Shown here: piece after piece, positions 1 through 7,775 of the stretch | Layout: every line of letters starts with the position of its first letter | Position numbering within the stretch: position 1 is the first letter of the stretch | Assembly: GCA_902489445.1 (NCBI GenBank) | Contig: CABTZX010000017.1 | Coordinates: 1-37,465 of the forward strand | Length of the DNA: 37,465 bases | Reading direction: 5' to 3' | DNA from: an uncultured Bacteroidales bacterium | GTDB lineage: Bacteria > Bacteroidota > Bacteroidia > Bacteroidales > Porphyromonadaceae | Position numbers and translations under genes: made by a program | Notes under the pieces: generated by a model | What the model saw: the letters and a program-made list of their open reading frames with translations, nothing else | Database searches by the model: none | Told to the model about the DNA's origin: nothing

Positions 1-69
1 ATACACTTCGATACGTTAGGATACGTTACGATACAGTTTAATACACTTCGATACAGTTTAATACACTTG
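1..69 (+). repeat. 10-bp phased GTAT array (module copy 1, cut by window edge)
   Basis: Seven consecutive 10-bp units run from the first base, written on this strand as ATAC plus six variable bases (complement GTATYRWARY). The register is unbroken. The array continues off the left edge. It stops one or two bases short of a -33-like CTTG belonging to the plus-strand promoter at 87-94, so it lies exactly where an upstream (UP-type) element would be. The same arrangement occurs at 9891-10020, 12612-12711 and 37392-37465, there in the opposite orientation. Confidence 0.9.
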
Positions 70-94
70 GGGGGTATGCCGTGTGGTACCTTTG
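66..94 (+). promoter_or_regulatory. Promoter of module copy 1 (TACCTTTG)
   Basis: A -7 box TACCTTTG (87-94) fits the Bacteroidota consensus TAnnTTTG. CTTG at 66-69 lies 17 bp upstream, where the -33 box is expected. The initiation region and first ~30 transcribed bases (GCATCGTTCCTCAGGG, then AATAGGCGGTA) are nearly the same as in the copy in front of phoH at 9850-9898. No open reading frame follows on this strand, so the product, if any, would be a noncoding RNA or an orphan leader. Confidence 0.6.
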
Positions 95-195
95 CATCGT
101 TCCTCAGGGGAATAGGCGGTAGCCACGCGGAGCAAGCGAGCTCCGGCAGCGTCTTATCGCCTCGGGCAAAAGCATCGACGGACATTACCACCGGC

Positions 196-380
196 TGATT
201 ATTACATCAGCGGATGAGTAACCTCAACAGATGGCTATCACCGTATGATTATTACATCAACAAGTAGTTAGCATCTGCGGATGGGTAACCTCCACAGATG
301 GATAACCTCCACGGATGGTTAGCAACGGTTGATATTAGTATCTACAGGTAGTTAGCATCAGCGGATGAGTGACTTCCGGT
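196..380. repeat. Degenerate interspersed motifs (GATTATTACATC / GGATGGGTAACCTCCACA)
   Basis: Three starts resembling TGATTATTACATC occur at about 196, 246 and 330. Each is followed by variants of GCGGATGRGTAACCTC and GTAGTTAGCATC. Within 278-320 a 17-bp unit (GGATGGGTAACCTCCACA, GATGGATAACCTCCACG) repeats in tandem. The copies are imperfect and no frame is preserved across them, so this looks like decayed noncoding repeat DNA. Confidence 0.55.
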
Positions 381-418
381 AGTGCCGGTAGTGCGGATGC
401 GCCACCCCGAGGAACTGC

Positions 419-434
419 GTTCTTTGACATATTG
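419..434 (+). promoter_or_regulatory. boxA-like antitermination motif
   Basis: GTTCTTTGACATATTG resembles the boxA element (E. coli TGCTCTTTAACAATT) found in rRNA leaders, where it binds NusB/NusE. No rRNA gene follows in this window. It could be the remnant of a displaced rRNA leader, an antitermination site on the transcript from the promoter at 87-94, or chance. Confidence 0.3.
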
Positions 435-522
435 TATAAACCCGCGCGAGGGGGATTCCAACGACTGTCGGCTGCGACAACTGGCTCCGGAGCTACTATT
501 GCCTTTGCGGCCATCCGAGGTT

Positions 523-622
523 ATCGGAACCAATCGGAGTTAATCGGAATCAATCAGAGCTAATCAGAATCAATCGGATTAATTCTGATAAACTCTGATA
601 AGTTCCGATGAGTTCGGATAAA
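523..622. repeat. 10-bp phased ATCGGA dyad, cluster 1
   Basis: Ten units in strict 10-bp register. The left six read ATCRGANNNN and the right four are the reverse complement form (NTTCYGATNN), so the cluster is an imperfect inverted repeat centred near 580. As RNA or cruciform DNA it could fold into a long hairpin with periodic mismatches. The unit is related to the ATCGGAAC tail of the promoter modules at 10021-10056 and 12712-12773. Confidence 0.8.
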
Positions 623-710
623 GCGGTATCGGGTGCGCGTCAGCGCGGGGTGTCCGTTGCGATAAGCAGCGGGTGCGCGGCAGTGCGGTGCATTGGGTAC
701 TACCGGTTAG

Positions 711-820
711 ATCAGAATTAATCGGAATTAATCGGAGCCAATCGGAATCAATCGGAACTAATCAGAATCAATCGGATAAACTCCGATAAACTCTGATAAG
801 TTCTGATAAACTCAGATGTT
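711..820. repeat. 10-bp phased ATCGGA dyad, cluster 2
   Basis: About eleven units in exact 10-bp register. Left-arm units (ATCRGAAYYA) switch to right-arm units (CTCYGATAAA) at about 775, which gives a second imperfect dyad of the same family as 523-622. Looser single copies (GATTAGTTCGGAT) trail to about 880. Confidence 0.8.
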
Positions 821-916
821 TCGGACTGATTCGATTAGTTCGGATCGGGGAGGATTAGTTCGGATGGGTGCGGATAATCCGCATTAAGCCAACGGGGAAG
901 GTTGGCGGAGCGGTGC

Positions 917-968
917 CCCCCCTCCCGACACAACTAACCGCAGTAGGCGGTAGTTGCTCGGTGAGGGG
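917..968 (-). terminator. Hairpin downstream of frdB
   Basis: A long stem with CCGA/TCGG and CAACTA/TAGTTG segments and a CCCTC/GAGGG base lies 12 bp past the frdB stop. No uridine run follows on the minus strand, so it may act as an RNA 3'-end or stability hairpin rather than a classical intrinsic terminator. The loop-side arm contains TAGGCGGTAG, also seen in the leader at 111-121. Confidence 0.45.
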
Positions 969-980
969 TTGGAGGGCGGT

Positions 981-1736
981 TTAGTCACGGTTCTTCGCCT
1001 TGATGAACTCGCGGTTCAAACGAGCGATGTGCGATATGGATACGTTCTTAGGGCATTCCATTTCGCACTGGCGCGTATTGGTACAGTTGCCGAATCCGAG
1101 TTCGTCCATTTTGGCGAGCATCGCTTTAGCGCGCCGAGCCGCTTCGGGTTTACCCTGTGGCAACAGGGCGAGCTGGCTCACCTTGGCACTAACGAAAAGC
1201 ATTGCGGAGCCGTTCTTACAGGCGGCAGCGCAGGCACCACAGCCGATGCAAGCTGCGGCATCCATAGCTTCCTCAGCTTTATGCTTGGGAATGGGAATGG
1301 AGTTGGCATCGGGCACCCCACCGGTGTTGACCGATACGTAACCGCCGGCTTGGATGATTTTGTCGTAAGCCGAGCGATCCACCATAAGGTCGCGAATGAT
1401 GGGGAATCCGGCACTGCGCCACGGCTCAATAGTGATTACATCGCCATCGTTAAAGTGCCGCATATGCAGCTGACAGGTGGTGATGCCGGTATCGGGTCCG
1501 TGCGGATGCCCATTGATATAGAGCGAGCACATACCGCATATACCTTCGCGGCAATCGTGGTCGTATGCCACCGGATCCTTATCCTCGCTGACCAACTGCT
1601 CGTTGAGTATGTCGATCATTTCGAGGAACGAAGCGCTTTGGGAAACCTGTTTGAGCTGATAAGTTTCAAAGTGACCACGTTCTTTGGGTCCCTTTTGCCG
1701 CCATACCTTTACGGTGATATCTATATTTTTATCCAT
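981..1736 (-). CDS. frdB: Fumarate reductase / succinate dehydrogenase iron-sulfur subunit
   Basis: Electron-transfer subunit (251 aa) that passes electrons between the quinol site in FrdC and the flavin in FrdA at the inner face of the cytoplasmic membrane. The N-terminal ferredoxin-like part shows the [2Fe-2S] ligands C62, C67, C70 and C88. The C-terminal part shows CIGCGACAAAC (C163, C166, C169, C173) and CEMECPK (C224, C228) for the [4Fe-4S] and [3Fe-4S] clusters. It is the last gene of frdC-frdA-frdB, 20 bp after frdA. In an anaerobe that makes menaquinone the physiological direction is probably fumarate reduction; the sequence alone does not separate FrdB from SdhB. Confidence 0.95.
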   Translation of the reverse strand: MDKNIDITVKVWRQKGPKERGHFETYQLKQVSQSASFLEMIDILNEQLVSEDKDPVAYDHDCREGICGMCSLYINGHPHGPDTGITTCQLHMRHFNDGDVITIEPWRSAGFPIIRDLMVDRSAYDKIIQAGGYVSVNTGGVPDANSIPIPKHKAEEAMDAAACIGCGACAAACKNGSAMLFVSAKVSQLALLPQGKPEAARRAKAMLAKMDELGFGNCTNTRQCEMECPKNVSISHIARLNREFIKAKNRD

Positions 1737-1756
1737 AATGGTTCGAAGTGTCCTAA

Positions 1757-3700
1757 TTAGCTCTTATAATTGCGTGTCAGGCGTTCGGTGAACTCGTAAA
1801 CAAGCTCTTCCTTGTGCATTTCGGGAGCTTGCGTTTCGCCCTTATATTCCCAGCAGGATACATAAGCGAAATGTTCGTCGTCGCGCATTGCTTCGCCATC
1901 CGGCGTTTGGTGCTCGAGGCGGAAGTGTCCGCCACAGCTTTCCTCACGATCGAGGGCATCGTGCGCCATAAGGATGCCGATGCCGATGAAGTCTTCGAGG
2001 CGCAGGGCTTTTTCTAGTTCCACGTTGAGGCCTTCCGTATCGCCCGGTATATGCAGTTCCTTGTAGAAGCGGCTGCGCAGATCTTCGAGCATGCGGATGC
2101 CCTCTTCAAGACCGGCTTTATCGCGCCCCATGCCAACGTGTTCCCACATAATGTTACCGAGCTCCTTGTGGAGGCTGTCCACAGAGCGGTGCCCCTTGCA
2201 GCTCATAAGCCGCCGGATACGGTCGTTAACACTCTTTTCGACTTCGTCAAACTCTTTCGCTTCGGTAGTGAAGTGCGGGATGCTGATTTGGTCGGCAAGA
2301 TAGTTTTGCATCGTATAGGGCAATACGAAGTATCCGTCGGCCAAGCCCTGCATGAGAGCAGATGCGCCGAGGCGGTTGGCTCCGTGGTCGCTGAAGTTAG
2401 CTTCACCGATGGCGAAGAGGCCCGGGATGGTGGTTTGCAGTTCGTAATCGACCCACAGCCCGCCCATTGTGTAGTGGATGGCGGGGAAAATCATCATCGG
2501 GGTTTCGTAAGGATTATCGTTGGTAATCTTTTCGTACATCTGGAAGAGGTTACCATACTTTTCTTCGACCACCTTTTTGCCCAAACGAGCAATGGCATCG
2601 TCAAAATCGAGGAATACGGCAAGACCCGTGTTGTTTACACCATATCCGGCATCGCACCGCTCTTTGGCGGCACGGCTTGCTACGTCACGCGGCACTAAGT
2701 TACCGAAAGCCGGGTAACGGCGTTCGAGGTAGTAGTCGCGATCCTCTTCGGGTATGTCGTGCCCTTTTATTTCACCGCGTTGGAGCTTTTTGGCGTCTTC
2801 CAGCTTTTTGGGAACCCAAATGCGTCCGTCGTTACGAAGCGATTCGCTCATCAAAGTGAGTTTGGACTGATAATCGCCGTGCTTGGGGATGCAGGTGGGG
2901 TGGATTTGTGCCATACAGGGGTTGGCAAAAAAGGCACCCTTCTTATAGCATTGCCAAGCGGCAGAGCCGTTGGATGCCATTGCGTTAGTGGTGAGGAAGA
3001 AGGCATTGCCGTATCCGCCCGTGGCGATAACCACGGCGTGGGCAGCAAAGCGTTCCGTTTTACCGGTAACTAAGTTACGCGTAATAATTCCGTGTGCTCT
3101 ACCATCGATAAGAACCAGGTCGAGCATTTCGTGACGCGTATAGAGTTTTACGCTTCCTTTGGCAACCTGACGGCTGAGCGCCGAATAGGCACCCAAAAGG
3201 AGCTGCTGACCGGTTTGACCACGCGCATAGAAGGTACGAGATACTTGTGCGCCACCGAACGAGCGGTTAGCCAAAAGACCGCCGTATTCGCGTGCAAAGG
3301 GTACGCCTTGTGCCACGCACTGGTCAATAATCTCATTGCTCACTTCCGCCAAGCGGTACACGTTTGCTTCGCGAGCACGGTAGTCTCCCCCTTTAATCGT
3401 ATCGTAGAAAAGACGATAAATGGAATCGCCATCGTTTTGGTAGTTCTTTGCTGCATTGATACCGCCCTGAGCCGCAATTGAGTGTGCACGTCGGGGAGAA
3501 TCCTGTATGCAGAAGTTCAGCACATTGAAGCCCATTTCGCCCAGCGAAGCGGCTGCTGAAGCGCCGGCCAAGCCGGTACCTACCACGATAATATCCAACC
3601 GACGCTTGTTGGCGGGGTTAACCAGCTTTTGGTGATCCTTGTAGTTAGTCCATTTGTCGGCAAGAGGGCCGGCGGGTATTTTGGCATCTAATTTAGTCAT
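1757..3700 (-). CDS. frdA: Fumarate reductase / succinate dehydrogenase flavoprotein subunit
   Basis: Catalytic flavoprotein (647 aa) interconverting fumarate and succinate. The FAD dinucleotide motif GTGLAG is at residues 41-46. HSIAAQGG, whose His73 is the expected covalent FAD attachment, lies at 73-80. The substrate-domain motifs around HPTCIP and DFDDAIARLG follow. The length matches the long FrdA/SdhA form of Bacteroidota and epsilonproteobacteria that pairs with a single diheme membrane subunit. It sits 20 bp after frdC and 20 bp before frdB, so the three are co-transcribed. It would provide the respiratory succinate output that the 4-hydroxybutyrate operon at the other end of the window also draws on (inference). 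Confidence 0.96.
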   Translation of the reverse strand: MTKLDAKIPAGPLADKWTNYKDHQKLVNPANKRRLDIIVVGTGLAGASAAASLGEMGFNVLNFCIQDSPRRAHSIAAQGGINAAKNYQNDGDSIYRLFYDTIKGGDYRAREANVYRLAEVSNEIIDQCVAQGVPFAREYGGLLANRSFGGAQVSRTFYARGQTGQQLLLGAYSALSRQVAKGSVKLYTRHEMLDLVLIDGRAHGIITRNLVTGKTERFAAHAVVIATGGYGNAFFLTTNAMASNGSAAWQCYKKGAFFANPCMAQIHPTCIPKHGDYQSKLTLMSESLRNDGRIWVPKKLEDAKKLQRGEIKGHDIPEEDRDYYLERRYPAFGNLVPRDVASRAAKERCDAGYGVNNTGLAVFLDFDDAIARLGKKVVEEKYGNLFQMYEKITNDNPYETPMMIFPAIHYTMGGLWVDYELQTTIPGLFAIGEANFSDHGANRLGASALMQGLADGYFVLPYTMQNYLADQISIPHFTTEAKEFDEVEKSVNDRIRRLMSCKGHRSVDSLHKELGNIMWEHVGMGRDKAGLEEGIRMLEDLRSRFYKELHIPGDTEGLNVELEKALRLEDFIGIGILMAHDALDREESCGGHFRLEHQTPDGEAMRDDEHFAYVSCWEYKGETQAPEMHKEELVYEFTERLTRNYKS

Positions 3701-3720
3701 GGTTCCGTAGCACTAAGCGG

Positions 3721-4431
3721 TTAAAAGTTACTGAATGAAAGCGCGTTCGCTCCCAGATTTGCAAAGAAAAAGTAGCACACCACCGCAGCAAAGCCGAGCA
3801 ACACAATGGTGGATACCACAGAGGAAATAACCTGAATGCGTTTAATCCATATTTTGTTATTCCAACCCAAGGTTTGCAATGCGCTCCAAAAGCCGTGGTT
3901 CAGGTGGAACCAGAGGGCAACCAGCCAAATGATATAGAGGATTACGTAAAGCGGATTGCTAAAGGTATAGCGGATCAGCCCTGCGCCATCGTGCGGGCCT
4001 TCCACACCGGGAATACCCAATTCGTACGTACCCATCAGTTCGGCAAGCTGCATCTTCGACCAAAAGTTGAACAGGTGCAGTACCAGTCCGAGAAAGATGA
4101 TTACCCCCAGCACAAACATATTCTTTGATTCCCAGCTCACTCCCTTAGGACGTGCCGTAACCGCATAGCGATCGTTACCGCGCGCTCTCCGGTTCATCAG
4201 TGTGAGCCACAAAGCGAAGAAAATGTGTATCACTGCCAAAGCAGCAAGCATTAAGGAGGCAACCAACGCATACCAATTTGCGCCTAAGAAGAGGCAAATT
4301 TGATTGTACGCATCAGCACTAAAGAGTGCCGCCAGGTTCATTGACATGTGAAAGATAAGGAAGAGAACCAGCGCCAAGCCGGTCACGCTCATCACAACCT
4401 TTCTACCTACAGAAGAATTTGAAAGCCACAT
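3721..4431 (-). CDS. frdC: Fumarate reductase cytochrome b subunit
   Basis: Membrane anchor (236 aa) carrying the menaquinol site and two b hemes. Five hydrophobic helices are visible, with histidines in or next to them (LFLIFHMSMNL, LAVIHIFFALW, LGLVLHLFNFW, WFHLNHGFW) suited to heme ligation, as in the Wolinella-type single-subunit anchor. I start at the ATG at 4431 (MWLSNSSVGRKVV), because the family begins there; the frame stays open upstream to 4494, but that adds an unconserved charged leader. A -7 box lies at 4530-4537, about 100 bp upstream. First gene of the frd operon. Confidence 0.93.
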   Translation of the reverse strand: MWLSNSSVGRKVVMSVTGLALVLFLIFHMSMNLAALFSADAYNQICLFLGANWYALVASLMLAALAVIHIFFALWLTLMNRRARGNDRYAVTARPKGVSWESKNMFVLGVIIFLGLVLHLFNFWSKMQLAELMGTYELGIPGVEGPHDGAGLIRYTFSNPLYVILYIIWLVALWFHLNHGFWSALQTLGWNNKIWIKRIQVISSVVSTIVLLGFAAVVCYFFFANLGANALSFSNF

Positions 4432-4529
4432 AATGGTTTTAGTTATCGATTGTCGTTGTTCTTTTGTTCTTACTCTTCTCTGCGGCACAGGCACCCACTC
4501 AGCGCATAAAGTACCGCTCTATTTCACCC

Positions 4530-4537
4530 CAAAGATA
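4530..4537 (-). promoter_or_regulatory. Predicted -7 box of the frd operon
   Basis: TATCTTTG on the minus strand fits TAnnTTTG and lies 99 bp before the chosen frdC start. No clear -33 TTTG at the usual spacing was seen. Confidence 0.5.
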
Positions 4538-4629
4538 CTATTATTATACCAATAAATAGGTATTCGAGGCGGAAAGGGAACCGAAACGCTCGGGATGCTC
4601 ATTCCAATTGTTCAAAACAATGTATTCTT

Positions 4630-5619
4630 TCATTGCTCCGGCTCTTGGAGCAACGGAACGCATTGCGCGAGGATGGCATCAAGTTCCTCAAGTGTTTCGG
4701 CACGCAGCATCGCAATTCGTGTAGCGCGGAAGTCCGGAATACCCTTGAACAGAGGCGTTACCGCTAAGTGTCGCCGGGAATGGAGGATGCCACGCCGTTC
4801 GTCTAACTTATTGATGTTATTGCGTATCATTGTGCGCAGTACCTCAAGTTGCTCTAATTTGGGTAGCGGTGTTACGCTACCGGTGCGGAGATACTGCTTC
4901 ACTTCGTTAAAGAACCAGGGGCGACCGATGGAGGCTCGCCCTATCATTACCCCGTCCACGCCATACGTATCGAATGCGTATCGCACGCTTTCGGGCGTGG
5001 TAAGGTCGCCGTTCCCAATAATGGGAATGTGCATCCGCGGGTTATTCTTCACGGCAGCTATCGGGCGCCAATCGGCTTCGCCCTTGTACATTTGGCTGCG
5101 GGTGCGTCCGTGTATGGCAAGTGCCGCAATGCCGCAATCCTGCAGAGCCTCGGCAAGATCCGTAATAATGATATGTTCGGCATCCCAACCGAGACGCGTT
5201 TTTACCGTTACCGGAATGGGAACCGCCTGAACTACGGCTCGCGTTATGGCGAGGAGCAGCGGTATATTGCGGAGCAATCCGCTACCGGCACCCTTTCCGG
5301 CCACGCGTTTAACCGGACAGCCAAAGTTGAGGTCTATTAGATCCGGCTTCGCTTCGGCGGCAATACGCGCCGCTTCGGCTAACGTATCCACATCCCGCCC
5401 ATAGAGTTGAATCACCGCCGGACGCTCCGAAGGGGCAATCGCCAGCTTGCACTCAGCTCCGCGAACGGAACGAATAAGCGCGTCGGCACTGACAAACTCG
5501 GAATAGACCATATCCGCCCCAAACGAGCGGCATAATTGACGGAAAGGGCTGTCGCTAACGTCCTCCATAGGTGCGAGCAACAACGGCTCGGCTCCGAGGT
5601 CGATGGTACCGATTTTCAT
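4630..5619 (-). CDS. dus: tRNA-dihydrouridine synthase
   Basis: FMN enzyme (329 aa) that reduces specific uridines of tRNA to dihydrouridine with NADPH. The start LLLAPMEDVSDSPFR is the FMN-binding family signature. NFGCPVKRVAGKGAGSG (about 100-116) contains the conserved catalytic Cys, TRLGWD follows, and IHGRTRSQMYKG is the FMN/tRNA motif. It is the last gene of the phoH-to-dus operon, 24 bp after the DUF4294 gene. The subfamily (DusA/B/C) is not assigned here; a DusB-like enzyme is most likely for this phylum. Confidence 0.93.
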   Translation of the reverse strand: MKIGTIDLGAEPLLLAPMEDVSDSPFRQLCRSFGADMVYSEFVSADALIRSVRGAECKLAIAPSERPAVIQLYGRDVDTLAEAARIAAEAKPDLIDLNFGCPVKRVAGKGAGSGLLRNIPLLLAITRAVVQAVPIPVTVKTRLGWDAEHIIITDLAEALQDCGIAALAIHGRTRSQMYKGEADWRPIAAVKNNPRMHIPIIGNGDLTTPESVRYAFDTYGVDGVMIGRASIGRPWFFNEVKQYLRTGSVTPLPKLEQLEVLRTMIRNNINKLDERRGILHSRRHLAVTPLFKGIPDFRATRIAMLRAETLEELDAILAQCVPLLQEPEQ

Positions 5620-5643
5620 CCGTATAACGCTTCAGCCCAATGC

Positions 5644-6288
5644 TTACAGCATATGATGCCGCAGCAGATAAATAACGCGTTCGGTTAGCGCATCGTCAGC
5701 ATTATACCGAGGATCGTAGCGCACATTGAGGTCGCCTCCGTAAAACTCGGCAAAAGCACTGTACCAAAAAGCCTTAAAAGAGCCGTAAAAAGCCTTGATG
5801 ATTTCGTAGCCGGTGCTGTTGGTTTCGCGGTTCACCAGTTTGATCAGCAGTTTGCCTTGGCGAAGCGTGAGCTTTTTCATGATCGGCTTATAGGTTTCCA
5901 TCAGCTCTTTTTCAAACACTTTGAGATGCTTGCGCCGAGCACGATTATTGGGCAGTTGCTCCAAATACTCGTACGTTTCAATGATGTAAGAGGAGATCAT
6001 TTCCGCGTACGGTAAAACGATTTTTACGTCACGGATACGCCGCCAGTAGGTGGATTGCTCCTGATAGGTGAAGGGCGCATATTTTGGGGTCCAGCGATGC
6101 ACTACCGTTACGTTCGGAAGTGCGAACATATAGGTGGTGTCGAAGCCAGCTCCGTGCGGATTGCTCACTACCGAATCGGGCATAATCGTGTAATCTGCGG
6201 CAAAGGCTTTGCCGGAGAGCAAAACGAGTAGCGCAAGGAGCGCCGTAACGGTGCCCTTCCGACTGAAACTGATTACGCTTGTTCCCAT
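5644..6288 (-). CDS. DUF4294 family exported protein
   Basis: Protein of unknown function (214 aa) typical of Bacteroidota. A signal peptide is visible (hydrophobic TALLALLVLLSGKAFA). The DUF4294 core follows: WRRIRDVKIVLPYAEMI, then a charged helix ending in LTLRQGKLLIKLVNRETN and FYGSFKAFWYSAFAEFYGGDL. I start at ATG 6288 behind GGAAG; the open frame reaches a GTG at 6297 that would add three residues. The 5' end overlaps the end of aroE by 16 bp, which suggests translational coupling. Its place between aroE and dus does not explain its role. Confidence 0.85.
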   Translation of the reverse strand: MGTSVISFSRKGTVTALLALLVLLSGKAFAADYTIMPDSVVSNPHGAGFDTTYMFALPNVTVVHRWTPKYAPFTYQEQSTYWRRIRDVKIVLPYAEMISSYIIETYEYLEQLPNNRARRKHLKVFEKELMETYKPIMKKLTLRQGKLLIKLVNRETNSTGYEIIKAFYGSFKAFWYSAFAEFYGGDLNVRYDPRYNADDALTERVIYLLRHHML

Positions 6289-7022
6289 ATCTTCCACGCC
6301 TCATTTGCCTGAATAAGAAGCATATCCAAGCCGTTTTTAACAATAGCACCCTGCTCTTTGGCTAATCTGAGGAAGCGCGTTTCCTCGGGTGCGTAGATCA
6401 AATCGTAGCACAGATGCTCCGGCGTAATTGCTTCGTACGGAATTTGAGGAGCTACCAGTACGTGAGGGGTCATCCCCACAGGGGTAGTATTGACAATAAT
6501 CTTGTATTCCGCCATCACTTCCGGAGTGATTTTGTCGTACCCGATGGTATCCTTATACCCTATACGGCGGCTTGCCATACGACTCTCGATTGCCATCTTG
6601 CGGCAAGCGCGTTCCACAGCGAGGGCACCCCCTCCGGTACCAAGGATAAGCGCCTTTTTGTGCCACGGCTGCAACAACGGTTCGATGGATTGCATAAATC
6701 CCTCTACATCCGTATTATACCCTTTGAGGATACGTCTGCCAAAGAAACCGCGCCGAATGGTAACCGTATTCACGGCACCCACATAGCGAGCTTCCTCGTC
6801 AATCTCGTTCAGGCGCGACATAATAGCCACTTTGTGCGGACTGGTTACGTTAAACCCCGCCAAAAATGGGTGGAGCAGGAATTGCTTGCGCAACCCCTTT
6901 AAGTTGGGCAGATCAATCAGCGTGTAGCGCGCATCAATATGCTCTACACGAAACTTTTCGTTGAAGAAATCCGCACTCATGGAGTGCCCCACCGGATGAC
7001 CTATAAGCGCATATTCTTTCAT
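6273..7022 (-). CDS. aroE: Shikimate dehydrogenase
   Basis: Reduces 3-dehydroshikimate to shikimate with NADPH in the chorismate pathway (249 aa, slightly short). The substrate motif is GHSMSADFFNEKF near the N-terminus, where many homologues have GHSLSP. NVTSPHK carries the catalytic Lys, and YNTDVEGF provides the conserved Asp. The nucleotide-binding loop is GTGGGALAV. It starts 11 bp after the UbiE-type methyltransferase gene and overlaps the following DUF4294 gene. Confidence 0.93.
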   Translation of the reverse strand: MKEYALIGHPVGHSMSADFFNEKFRVEHIDARYTLIDLPNLKGLRKQFLLHPFLAGFNVTSPHKVAIMSRLNEIDEEARYVGAVNTVTIRRGFFGRRILKGYNTDVEGFMQSIEPLLQPWHKKALILGTGGGALAVERACRKMAIESRMASRRIGYKDTIGYDKITPEVMAEYKIIVNTTPVGMTPHVLVAPQIPYEAITPEHLCYDLIYAPEETRFLRLAKEQGAIVKNGLDMLLIQANEAWKIWEQA

Positions 7023-7033
7023 CGTTTCTCTGT

Positions 7034-7771
7034 TTACCCTTCAATCTGAGCAATCGGCATAGGCTTAACGGCATCGAAGCGCGTTGCTACGCCTCCGGTG
7101 AGCGGTTTGAAGCTGACCTTTTCAAATCCGCACGCCTGAATAACCGCGGCCATATGTCCGTATTGCGGCATTGCCTTAATCGATTTAATCAGATAGCGAT
7201 ACGCCTCCTCGTTCTTTGCCACATATTTCCCGAGGAAAGGAATAAAGTTTTCCGCGTAAGCTTTGTAGCCCAATTTCAGTAGGGGGTTGCGCGGAATACT
7301 CAGCTCGAGGATGCAGAGCCTTCCTCCCGGTTGCAAAACGCGGAGCATTTCGCGCAGCGCTTGCTCGCGATGAGGAAAGTTTCGTATTCCAAAGGCACAT
7401 ACCGCTGCATCAAATGTATCGTTCTCAAACGGCAATTGTGCTGCATCGCTCGGAACAAGACGAATCACCTTATCGAGCTGCGCCTGCAGTACTCTGTCTG
7501 TACCTATGCGGAGCATTTCCGTTGAGTTGTCCACTCCCACGATTTCTCGTACGGAGGGAAGAGAGGAAGCCATCCGAATCGCCAAGCCGGCGGTGCCTGT
7601 AGCCACGTCCAAAATACGTCGCGGCCGCGCATCGCCCAATGCGTATACCACGGAACTGCGCCACTGGTTGCACAACCCAAAGGTCATCAGGTTGTTCACC
7701 TTGTCGTAGTTCCCCGCTATATCATCAAACATCTCTCCGGTGTTAGCGCGCTCAAATGGTTTCCTCGCCAT
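7034..7771 (-). CDS. ubiE: Demethylmenaquinone methyltransferase (UbiE/MenG family)
   Basis: SAM-dependent class I methyltransferase (245 aa) that makes menaquinone from demethylmenaquinone, the quinone that FrdABC needs. The N-terminal signature (F-D-IAGNYDKVNNLMTFG) and the SAM motif DVATGTAGLAIRMA are clear. VPSDAAQLPFENDTFDAAVCAFGIRN is the family's middle motif, and LELSIP follows. The start codon lies 4 bp after purC. Bacteroidota make only menaquinone, so the MenG activity is the expected one. Confidence 0.93.
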   Translation of the reverse strand: MARKPFERANTGEMFDDIAGNYDKVNNLMTFGLCNQWRSSVVYALGDARPRRILDVATGTAGLAIRMASSLPSVREIVGVDNSTEMLRIGTDRVLQAQLDKVIRLVPSDAAQLPFENDTFDAAVCAFGIRNFPHREQALREMLRVLQPGGRLCILELSIPRNPLLKLGYKAYAENFIPFLGKYVAKNEEAYRYLIKSIKAMPQYGHMAAVIQACGFEKVSFKPLTGGVATRFDAVKPMPIAQIEG

Positions 7772-7775
7772 AGTT

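Larger units (their letters stand above)
95..980. other. Gene-free 886-bp stretch with several repeat families
   Basis: I find no convincing coding sequence; the short frames on both strands consist of repeats. The stretch holds the leader shared with the phoH promoter module (95-121), degenerate motifs around GATTATTACATC and GGATGRGTAACCTC (196-370), a boxA-like GTTCTTTGACATATTG (419-434), two 10-bp phased dyads (523-622 and 711-820), GC-rich linkers (625-700), and a hairpin at 917-968 close to the end of frdB. Confidence 0.7.

Noticed and set aside
342..563. Two short frames on opposite strands in the gene-free start of the window
   Set aside because: They run through repeat DNA, have no promoter at the right place and no recognisable protein features.
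954..1760. Long plus-strand frame opposite frdB (268 codons)
   Set aside because: It is the complement of frdB, whose Fe-S cysteine motifs are unmistakable; the plus-strand product has no family pattern and no promoter.
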